NCBI GenBank assembly: GCA_934675225.1
Contig: CAKUQA010000023.1
Location: forward strand, 1-9,597
Origin: an uncultured Candidatus Melainabacteria bacterium
GTDB lineage: Bacteria > Cyanobacteriota > Vampirovibrionia > Gastranaerophilales > Gastranaerophilaceae
Direction: 5' to 3'
DNA: 9,597 nucleotides
Notes under the pieces: generated by a model
Databases searched by the model: none
Seen by the model: the letters and a program-made list of their open reading frames with translations, nothing else
Told to the model about the DNA's origin: nothing
Program-made: the position numbers and the translations under genes
In this document: positions 1-4,167 of the stretch, in pieces
Layout of the letters: every line of letters starts with the position of its first letter
Numbering within the stretch: position 1 is the stretch's first letter

Positions 1-926
1 GTAGAAAGTTGTCCGTTTGCCGCAAATAATTTTTCAGGAACAGCTATTTTCCCGATATTTTGTAACAAACCTGCATAGTATATCAAATCTGTAGTTTTTT
101 CATTCAAACCTAATTGAACACAAATTTTACGAGCAAGTTTAGCCGTATTTTTAGAATGAGCTACTTTATACTGCCCTTTTGTATCAACAGCATAAGCTAA
201 GTGTTCAACAAAACTTTGTTGATAATCACACAAATCACCAATTAAAGCGGTTAATTCAGCTCTAGCATGCTGTAAATCAGCAACAGTAGATGTATTATCC
301 TCTATAATTTTGTTAGTATCATCAATGCATGACTGCAAGGTCATTGATGTCGCAAAAAGTATTGCAATACTTTCGACAAGCTCTATATATTCTTCATTTA
401 TAACCGTATCATTATCAAGAACAATAACACCGGTAGACTTAATATTACAATGCATAGGAACAACAGTAGTTCCATCCGTCACTGTTTCGCCTAAAAGAAA
501 GGCTCTGCCTACAGAACTTGTTTCATCTTCCGCATATTTAGCAATTGCCTCCGAAGTTGTTCCAACAAGCTCTAATTCATTATTTTTATCAAGATAAATA
601 TGACATGCTTTAAGCTCCAACATTTGACAAATAGATTGAGCTATTGACGTATAAATAGCTTGTTCCTCAGATTTATTAACACTCAACACACAAAGTGTAT
701 TTTGTAAAGAATATATAGAAATAAGTTCTTTTAACTGATTTATTAGCCCGGCCTTTTTATCTTTTATATTATTACCAATCTTTCTTGCCAAATCCTCAGA
801 AATAAGATTTTCAGCGATAAAATCACCTAAATTAAGTGCAAAAATTTCTTCAATAGGCTCCTGTCCAACTAAATAATCAGACTGCGAAAACAGTGAAACA
901 CCGTTATTATTTTCTTCTCTTTTCAT
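1..926 (-). CDS. GAF plus degenerate HD-GYP-like signalling protein (3' end outside window)
   Basis: The first 308 codons are visible; the gene runs off the left edge. ATG at 926-924 is preceded by a Shine-Dalgarno (TAAGGAAA) about 6 nt away. Residues about 1-75 are an unassigned N-terminal region. Residues about 80-205 look like a GAF sensor domain (regular alpha/beta pattern, GRAFLLGE, STGVIVLDND). From about 235 an HD-GYP-type fold begins: the first helix carries H257 in AHSKNTAKLARKI, followed by LGLNEKTTDLIYYAGLLQNIGKIAVPEKL. In active HD-GYP c-di-GMP phosphodiesterases this segment reads LLHDIGKI; here the metal-binding His-Asp is Gln289-Asn290, while the following IGK is kept. The visible part therefore suggests a catalytically dead, perhaps ligand-sensing, protein. 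It is divergent from the HEPN/MNT module across a shared control region. The rest of the domain, including any GYP motif, cannot be seen. Confidence 0.8.
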   Translation of the reverse strand, partial: MKREENNNGVSLFSQSDYLVGQEPIEEIFALNLGDFIAENLISEDLARKIGNNIKDKKAGLINQLKELISIYSLQNTLCVLSVNKSEEQAIYTSIAQSICQMLELKACHIYLDKNNELELVGTTSEAIAKYAEDETSSVGRAFLLGETVTDGTTVVPMHCNIKSTGVIVLDNDTVINEEYIELVESIAILFATSMTLQSCIDDTNKIIEDNTSTVADLQHARAELTALIGDLCDYQQSFVEHLAYAVDTKGQYKVAHSKNTAKLARKICVQLGLNEKTTDLIYYAGLLQNIGKIAVPEKLFAANGQLS

Positions 927-969
927 GAAATTTTCCTTACATACATGCCTTCATATATACTTACGGCAC

Positions 970-1000
970 AGTATAGAAAAAACTTTAATAAATTTTACAA
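970..1000 (-). promoter_or_regulatory. Candidate promoter of the GAF/HD-GYP-like gene
   Basis: Read on the minus strand, TATACT (975-970) is a good -10 box. The best -35 candidates are weak: TGTAAA (999-994, 18-bp spacer) or TTGTAA (1000-995, 19-bp spacer). The predicted start, near 963, leaves a leader of about 37 nt that contains the ribosome site. The weak -35 and the tandem repeats just upstream suggest that an activator may assist. Confidence 0.4.
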
Positions 1001-1003
1001 AAG

Positions 1004-1038
1004 TTCATACTTTAGTATGGGAAATTTCATACTTTAGT
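1004..1038. promoter_or_regulatory. Tandem 13-base direct repeat, candidate operator
   Basis: TTCATACTTTAGT occurs at 1004-1016 and again, identically, at 1026-1038. The period is 22 bp, about two helical turns, so both copies face the same side of the DNA. The first copy is also part of a palindrome, CATACT-TT-AGTATG (1006-1019). The pair lies between two divergent promoters, upstream of the -35 region of each. This suits an activator or a co-regulating dimer; no protein can be named from the sequence. Confidence 0.5.
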
Positions 1039-1065
1039 TAAAAATTTTTAATCTAATCTTTTTAA

Positions 1066-1074
1066 TGTTATAAT
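1066..1074 (+). promoter_or_regulatory. Extended -10 promoter of the HEPN/MNT module
   Basis: TGT-TATAAT (1066-1074) is an extended -10 element with a consensus hexamer. The -35 position (around 1046-1051) is only A/T-rich. Transcription should begin near 1081, just at the AAAGGAG ribosome site (1081-1087), giving a leader of about 15 nt. Confidence 0.55.
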
Positions 1075-1095
1075 CAAATAAAAGGAGATAATTTT

Positions 1096-1500
1096 ATGGA
1101 AATTCGTTGGGTTCAACGCTTTGAGAACTATAAACAAGCACTTTCAAATCTTTCTGAAACTATCGATTGTATAAAAAAAGAGGGAAACTCCAAAATATAC
1201 ACAATGGCTTTAGTTCAAGCATTTGAAATGACATTTGAGCTTGGATGGAAAACCCTGAAAGATTATCTCGAATATACCGGAATTGTCGTAGATACCCCAA
1301 GAACAACAATCAAAGAAGCTTTCAGAAGGAATTTTATCACTGATGGACAAGGCTGGATTGAAATGATGGAAGCTCGAAATAAAACATCTCATACATATAA
1401 AGAAGAATTTGCAAGAGGACTTTGCAACGACATTTTAACAAATTATTTTAATTTATTTAATGAATTATCAATTTTCTTGGAAGGGGAAGTTGATGAGTAA
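1096..1500 (+). CDS. HEPN-family toxin, HI0074-type nucleotidyltransferase substrate-binding protein
   Basis: A 134-residue all-helical protein of the HI0074 family, long annotated as a nucleotidyltransferase substrate-binding protein. Residues 94-101 (RNKTSHTY) fit the HEPN motif RX4HXY: R94, H99 and Y101. In the characterised HepT toxins the Arg and His form an RNase site, and the Tyr is the residue adenylylated by the partner MntA (type VII toxin-antitoxin). The N-terminal half contains the family pattern AFEMTFELGWKTLKDYL (42-58). The start is fixed by AAAGGAG 8 nt upstream of ATG. The stop overlaps the start of the nucleotidyltransferase gene (ATGAGTAA), so translation is probably coupled. 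That it is a toxin is inferred from motif and context; some HI0074-family members are not proven toxins. Confidence 0.82.
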   Translation: MEIRWVQRFENYKQALSNLSETIDCIKKEGNSKIYTMALVQAFEMTFELGWKTLKDYLEYTGIVVDTPRTTIKEAFRRNFITDGQGWIEMMEARNKTSHTYKEEFARGLCNDILTNYFNLFNELSIFLEGEVDE

Positions 1501-1786
1501 CTTTGGACTACCTGAAAAAGCAATTAACGAAATAAAAAAACTTCTTTCAAAATATCCACAAATAAAAGAAATAAAGATTTTTGGGTCTCGAGCAAAGGGG
1601 AATTACAAACCATCTTCAGACATTGATTTGGCACTGTTTGGGAATATTGATGACAAACTTTTAAGACATATTGCATTTGAACTCGAAGAACTTCCTACAC
1701 CATATCAATTTGACCTTTTGAATTATTCTGATATTAATAACGAAAACCTAAAAAACAGTATAGATAAATTCGGAAAAATATTCTAA
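1493..1786 (+). CDS. MNT-family minimal nucleotidyltransferase, putative MntA-like antitoxin
   Basis: A 97-residue minimal nucleotidyltransferase with the diagnostic GSX10DXD motif: G31-S32, then D43 and D45 in SSDIDLALFG. A third acidic residue lies at D74 (YQFDLLNY), so the metal-binding triad looks complete. The family transfers nucleotides. In HepT/MntA pairs the MNT protein adds AMP to the toxin's RX4HXY tyrosine and neutralises it. An in-frame ATG at 1460 would add 11 residues, but ATG 1493 is preferred: AAGGGG lies 6 nt upstream and it overlaps the previous stop by 8 bases, the usual arrangement of such pairs. It ends tail-to-tail with the minus-strand gene, with a 4-base overlap (1783-1786) and no visible terminator between them. 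Confidence 0.85.
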   Translation: MSNFGLPEKAINEIKKLLSKYPQIKEIKIFGSRAKGNYKPSSDIDLALFGNIDDKLLRHIAFELEELPTPYQFDLLNYSDINNENLKNSIDKFGKIF

Positions 1787-2163
1787 TCTTCAACTCCGAA
1801 AAACTCTCTCAACATTTTATCTTGTTTCAATGTTACGTTGATTTGGAGTGTCTTTATTTCACTTACTTTTACTTCAAAAATTTTTATCAAAATAGTTCCG
1901 TATAACTTAAAATCTTTAAACGATTTATCTAAAAAATAATCTTTTCCACTATCAGAAATAATTATAAAATCAGGATAAATATACATTCTGACAGAAGTTC
2001 CACGAACCGGAACTGTTTTCCAACACTTTTGAGTTGCAAAATAAGCTATAGGCTTTCCATACTGCTTTATTATTTTACTACTTGCCTTTGTTGAAAGCAA
2101 CACTACAATAGCCATAATTACAAAACTAAGAAATATAAAACAATAGCAAATTATATCAATCAT
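1783..2163 (-). CDS. Small single-pass membrane protein of unknown function
   Basis: A 126-residue protein not recognised as a named family. Residues about 3-24 are a hydrophobic membrane segment (IICYCFIFLSFVIMAIVVLL) followed by basic residues, so the rest is probably cytoplasmic. The remainder (about 35-126) alternates beta-like stretches (RMYIYPDFIIISD, LYGTILIKIFEVKVSEI, KTLQINVTL) and ends in a short charged helix. This resembles the small PH-like domains anchored by one helix in many uncharacterised bacterial proteins, but that is a pattern impression only. It starts 3 nt after the stop of the ftsL-like gene without a clear Shine-Dalgarno, implying translational coupling and membership of the rsmH operon. 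A role near the division or envelope machinery is inferred from position alone. Confidence 0.7.
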   Translation of the reverse strand: MIDIICYCFIFLSFVIMAIVVLLSTKASSKIIKQYGKPIAYFATQKCWKTVPVRGTSVRMYIYPDFIIISDSGKDYFLDKSFKDFKLYGTILIKIFEVKVSEIKTLQINVTLKQDKMLREFFGVED

Positions 2164-2166
2164 ATA

Positions 2167-2631
2167 TTAATAACCGATTGCCCAATTGAAAGAAGCTGTT
2201 TTTTCAGGTTTTGTAACTACCGGAGCAGCTGAATGCACTGCTTGAACTTCAATAACTTTTGCAGCTTTTTGTAACATATTATACTGCATCATTTTGCTAT
2301 CAACATTGTTGAAAGACTTTAATCTGTCTAAATGATTTTGTAATTCTGCATTTTCATCATTAAGAGTAGTAATTTGACGACTCAATTTATTAAGAGTAAG
2401 TTCATTTGACATAGCAAAGTAATAACTAACAAATGCAACTAACACTGCTATTCCTAATAATCCACATAAAGTTTTATTTACTTTTCTTATTGCCATGGCT
2501 TTTTGTGATATCTCCTTTTGAAAATACCCCTCGATAACCTGATTTTCTTCCTTTACCGGATTACTTGCATATCCTCTGCTTGAATAACTAACCTGTTCAA
2601 ATTCTTCTGTTCTTACTCTAGCTGTATTCAA
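2167..2631 (-). CDS. ftsL: FtsL-like cell-division protein
   Basis: A 154-residue bitopic protein. It has a charged N-terminal cytoplasmic tail (1-53), one membrane helix (about 55-74, TLCGLLGIAVLVAFVSYYFA) and a coiled-coil periplasmic region with leucine/asparagine heptads (about 76-108, LTLNKLSRQITTLNDENAEL). A short tail ends in SFNWAIGY. This topology, and its place directly after rsmH, is what FtsL of the dcw cluster shows. FtsL sequences are poorly conserved, so the call rests on topology and synteny. FtsL pairs with FtsB/DivIC, and a candidate partner lies at 6816-7214. The start is TTG 2631 with GGGG about 8 nt upstream; an in-frame TAA lies just before it. The only later candidate is ATG at codon 46, whose AGGAG is about 15 nt away. 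No other division gene follows, unlike classic dcw clusters. Confidence 0.68.
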   Translation of the reverse strand: MNTARVRTEEFEQVSYSSRGYASNPVKEENQVIEGYFQKEISQKAMAIRKVNKTLCGLLGIAVLVAFVSYYFAMSNELTLNKLSRQITTLNDENAELQNHLDRLKSFNNVDSKMMQYNMLQKAAKVIEVQAVHSAAPVVTKPEKTASFNWAIGY

Positions 2632-2675
2632 CTTTTATACCCCAATACTACCTTCTCTAATCTCTATTCTATTGT

Positions 2676-3611
2676 TTAGTGCCTTATACATCTAGCTATT
2701 CTAAGTTTGGCACTTCTTGATGGTGGATTTTCCCTTATCTCCCATTCACTCGCCGTTATCGGTTTTTTATTTACCAACTCCAATATAGGAGGCGGACAGT
2801 GACAAATCATCTGCGATTTATCACAATGGCACTTCTGCGAGTGATATTTTAATAAGTGTTTCACCAATCTGTCCTCCAAAGAGTGAAAACTTATTACACT
2901 TATTATAGCACCAAAATCTAATAAATCCAACACATCATTTAGAGTATTTTTTACATTTGTTAACTCTTGATTAACTTCAATACGTATTGCCTGAAAAACC
3001 CGAGTAGCAGGGTGAATTGACGATTTTACATGCGGAGTGCAATTTACAATTAAATTAGCTAATTCCGTTGTCGTTTCAAGCTTTTTAAGCATTCTTTGCT
3101 CTACGATTTTTTTTGCAATTCTTTTCGAAAATCTTTCTTCTCCATATTCAGAAAAAATCCGAACCAAATCAGCCTCTGAATAGGTATTCACAACATCATA
3201 CGCCGAAAAATCAGCGTCTTGATTAAATCTCATATCAAGAGGAGCTTCTTTTGAAAACGAAAATCCTCTTTCGCCCTTATGAAATTGATGATAAGACGCC
3301 CCAAGGTCAAAAAGAACTCCTCCGGTGATTTTTTCAATCCCCAAAGAATGTAAAACTTTCTTAATATTTGTATAAGAATTTTTTATGATTGTTAAATTTT
3401 TATAATCTTTTAATCTTTCTGACGAAGCTTTTATTGCATCTTCATCAACGTCAAAAGCTATCAACCTGCCATTTGGTTGAATACGACTCAAAATCAAGCC
3501 ACTATGACCACCACCGCCAAGTGTACAATCAACATAAATCTTACCATCTTGACATTCTAATGCGTCAACAGCTTCATTCTTCATCACCGTATAATGCGTA
3601 AATTCTTCCAT
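2676..3611 (-). CDS. rsmH: 16S rRNA (cytosine-1402-N4)-methyltransferase RsmH
   Basis: A 311-residue protein, the usual length for RsmH (MraW), which methylates N4 of C1402 in 16S rRNA in the ribosomal P site using S-adenosylmethionine. Family signatures appear in order: HYTVMKNEAVDAL (6-18), the SAM-binding loop DCTLGGGGHS (28-37), FDVDEDAI (53-60), DLGASYHQF (102-110; usually DLG.SS.Q), RGFSFSKEAPLDMRFN (115-130), SSIHPATRVFQAIRIEVN (197-214) and VISFHSLEDRLVKH (239-252). Paired Cys motifs C261/C263 and C270/C272 precede the PPS.RSAKLR tail, as in many family members. There is no Shine-Dalgarno; the promoter position implies a leaderless message. It heads the run rsmH, ftsL-like, membrane protein on the minus strand. 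Confidence 0.97.
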   Translation of the reverse strand: MEEFTHYTVMKNEAVDALECQDGKIYVDCTLGGGGHSGLILSRIQPNGRLIAFDVDEDAIKASSERLKDYKNLTIIKNSYTNIKKVLHSLGIEKITGGVLFDLGASYHQFHKGERGFSFSKEAPLDMRFNQDADFSAYDVVNTYSEADLVRIFSEYGEERFSKRIAKKIVEQRMLKKLETTTELANLIVNCTPHVKSSIHPATRVFQAIRIEVNQELTNVKNTLNDVLDLLDFGAIISVISFHSLEDRLVKHLLKYHSQKCHCDKSQMICHCPPPILELVNKKPITASEWEIRENPPSRSAKLRIARCIRH

Positions 3612-3617
3612 AGAAAA

Positions 3618-3626
3618 ATTGTAGCA
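3618..3626 (-). promoter_or_regulatory. Extended -10 promoter of rsmH, implying a leaderless mRNA
   Basis: On the minus strand TGC-TACAAT (3626-3618) is an extended -10. Exactly six bases (TTTTCT) separate it from the ATG of rsmH, so the predicted start is the A of ATG. No Shine-Dalgarno is present. No good -35 is seen at the standard distance, in keeping with an extended -10 promoter. Confidence 0.5.
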
Positions 3627-3648
3627 TGAAAAGATTTAAACTTTTCAT
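3626..3648. repeat. Inverted repeat over the rsmH promoter, candidate operator
   Basis: ATGAAAAG (3626-3633) and CTTTTCAT (3641-3648) form a perfect 8-bp inverted repeat around ATTTAAA. It abuts the rsmH -10 and covers the -14 to -35 region, where a repressor would block polymerase. It has no U-tract and does not look like a terminator. Confidence 0.4.
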
Positions 3649-3664
3649 TCAAAATTAAATATAT

Positions 3665-3697
3665 AAAAAAGTTGCAAAATAAATTTGCAACTTTTTG
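3665..3697 (-). terminator. Strong intrinsic terminator upstream of rsmH
   Basis: AAAAAGTTGCAAA (3666-3678) and TTTGCAACTTTTT (3684-3696) are a perfect 13-bp inverted repeat with a 5-base loop. On the minus strand six T residues follow (3670-3665). It is the first convincing terminator downstream of the small hydrophobic peptide gene and would insulate rsmH. Because of its symmetry it may also stop plus-strand transcripts. If it ends the peptide mRNA, that message would be about 415 nt. Confidence 0.75.
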
Positions 3698-3735
3698 TCA
3701 TTTGCAACTCCTCAACGTGATACGATAGAGAGGCC

Positions 3736-3765
3736 CTGAAAGACAGATAGAGGGGGGGCTATAAT
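3736..3765 (+). promoter_or_regulatory. Possible second promoter with a G7 tract in its spacer
   Basis: TATAAT (3760-3765) is preceded by CTGAAA (3736-3741) with an 18-bp spacer containing seven consecutive Gs (3752-3758). If used, it would start RNA near 3772 and give an antisense transcript of about 215 nt ending at the same terminator (3957-3985). The -35 match is imperfect. Confidence 0.3.
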
Positions 3766-3844
3766 GCCACAATATCAAATGAACAATAACTTGTTAGTAA
3801 AACAAACGCCAAAAACAATATTATTTCAAAAGGCTTGTAACCAC

Positions 3845-3872
3845 TTGAAAAACATACAAACTATGATATAAT
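3845..3872 (+). promoter_or_regulatory. Promoter of the antisense small RNA
   Basis: TTGAAA (3845-3850), a 16-bp spacer and a consensus TATAAT (3867-3872) form one of the best promoters in the window. Transcription should start at about 3879-3880, in ATAGGG. No open reading frame with a ribosome site follows before the terminator, so the product is most likely a non-coding RNA. Confidence 0.7.
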
Positions 3873-3879
3873 ATGAATA

Positions 3880-3985
3880 GGGAAAAGACCTTAAGAGGTC
3901 GCTACTCTTAAAGTCTTTCTTAACTTCCCTAAATTAATACAATGATTAATTTAATCAAAAGCTCTATTACCAGTAGAGCTTTTTT
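3880..3985 (+). ncRNA. Antisense small RNA, putative type I antitoxin
   Basis: A predicted RNA of about 106 nt between a consensus promoter and an intrinsic terminator. Its 5' half folds into a long hairpin: GGGAA (3880-3884) with TTCCC (3925-3929), AAGAC (3885-3889) with GTCTT (3913-3917), and TTAAGAG (3891-3897) with CTCTTAA (3905-3911), leaving a 7-base loop GTCGCTA. The 3' half is the terminator hairpin. It is transcribed opposite the 25-residue hydrophobic peptide gene and is perfectly complementary to its last 57 bases and to its 3' untranslated region, but does not reach its ribosome site. This is the 3'-overlapping geometry of TxpA/RatA and BsrG/SR4. Pairing would be expected to destabilise the toxin message or block elongation. 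I do not recognise it as a known RNA family; expression is not shown by sequence. Confidence 0.62.
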
Positions 3986-4006
3986 GATAATCACTCTATC
4001 AATCAT
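3929..4006 (-). CDS. 25-residue hydrophobic peptide, putative type I toxin (DinQ/TisB-like)
   Basis: A 25-residue peptide beginning MIDRVIIKKALLVI and continuing with ELLIK and a run of Ile/Leu/Val to the end; nearly every residue after position 9 is hydrophobic. It fits one membrane helix with a short charged N-terminus, and charges at E15 and K19. ATG 4006-4004 has AAAAGGAGG ending 5 nt upstream, the strongest ribosome site in the window, unlikely by chance in front of so short a frame. From memory, E. coli DinQ also starts MID plus a basic residue and Ile-Ile, with an L-E-L-I-R core; ShoB and TisB are similar in size. Such peptides depolarise the inner membrane. A sequestered ribosome site and an antisense RNA opposite complete a type I toxin-antitoxin arrangement. 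The alternative, a chance frame in an untranslated region, is less likely. Toxicity is inferred. Confidence 0.68.
   Translation of the reverse strand: MIDRVIIKKALLVIELLIKLIIVLI
3957..3985 (+). terminator. Intrinsic terminator of the antisense RNA
   Basis: GCTCTA (3961-3966) pairs with TAGAGC (3974-3979) around TTACCAG. It is followed by TTTTTT (3980-3985) and flanked by the A-run 3957-3960, which extends the stem. Read on minus it is followed by only four T residues, so the plus orientation is the functional one. It lies inside the minus-strand peptide gene. Confidence 0.8.
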
Positions 4007-4009
4007 TTT

Positions 4010-4061
4010 AACCTCCTTTTCTGACCGTATTCTTAACTATACTGTTGTGCCAGTGGAGGTT
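4010..4061 (-). promoter_or_regulatory. Shine-Dalgarno-sequestering stem in the toxin mRNA leader
   Basis: In the minus-strand leader AACCUCC (4061-4055) is exactly complementary to GGAGGUU (4016-4010), which contains the ribosome site. Inside, CUGGC (4053-4049) pairs with GUCAG (4025-4021), and GUAU (4042-4039) with AUAC (4030-4027). The three stacked helices make a rod that would hide the ribosome site in the full-length message. Blocked primary transcripts needing processing or a standby site are a hallmark of type I toxins such as TisB. Confidence 0.62.
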
Positions 4062-4087
4062 TTCTATAAGGAAGATTCCCCAAACCT

Positions 4088-4093
4088 ATTATA
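4088..4093 (-). promoter_or_regulatory. -10 box of the putative toxin gene
   Basis: A consensus TATAAT on the minus strand (4093-4088). The start is predicted at the G run near 4081, giving a leader of about 75 nt. No -35 consensus is present: at 17 bp upstream lies the T-tract of the gltX terminator. The promoter may be weak or need an activator. No SOS (LexA) box was recognised. Confidence 0.45.
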
Positions 4094-4108
4094 TACATAA
4101 ATATTATT

Positions 4109-4145
4109 AAAAAAAAGAACCAAACTTTAAAAAGTTGGTTCTTTT
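4109..4145 (-). terminator. Intrinsic terminator of gltX
   Basis: On the minus strand the hairpin is formed by GGTTCTTTT (4137-4145) with AAAAGAACC (4113-4121), and AAAGTT (4131-4136) with AACTTT (4123-4128), with one bulged base (4122). Eight T residues (4116-4109) follow. It begins about 23 nt after the gltX stop and separates gltX from the peptide gene. Confidence 0.85.
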
Positions 4146-4167
4146 CAAATTTTTGCTTATGAGCAAC

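Noticed and set aside
310..597. Plus-strand 95-residue frame.
   Set aside because: It is the antisense shadow of the GAF-domain coding region on the minus strand, which has the recognisable domain and continuous frame.
1460..1492. Upstream ATG of the nucleotidyltransferase gene.
   Set aside because: It lies within the preceding gene without a ribosome site; ATG 1493 has AAGGGG 6 nt upstream and gives a normal family N-terminus.
3666..3720. Possible cyanobacterial Yfr1-like RNA (hairpin followed by ACTCCTCA).
   Set aside because: The motif match is partial, no second hairpin or promoter fits, and the ACTCCTC is simply the complement of GAGGAG on the minus strand.
3764..3871. Plus-strand 35-residue frame (start MPQYQMNNN) after a G-rich, Shine-Dalgarno-like run.
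   Set aside because: Its ATG overlaps a TATAAT hexamer and its stop lies in the -10 box of the antisense promoter. The peptide is featureless, so promoter elements explain the sequence better.
3942..4100. Plus-strand 52-residue frame with a hydrophobic stretch (AFLIITLSIILTSF).
   Set aside because: It has no Shine-Dalgarno and contains the intrinsic terminator at 3957-3985 near its start. Its hydrophobic stretch is the mirror of the minus-strand peptide gene, which has a strong ribosome site.
3612..4167. SRP RNA, 6S RNA, tmRNA or RNase P RNA in the gltX-rsmH gap.
   Set aside because: Conserved cores (SRP GGAA loop domain, tmRNA acceptor and T-arm, P RNA core) are absent, and the only promoter-terminator unit is about 106 nt, too short for 6S.
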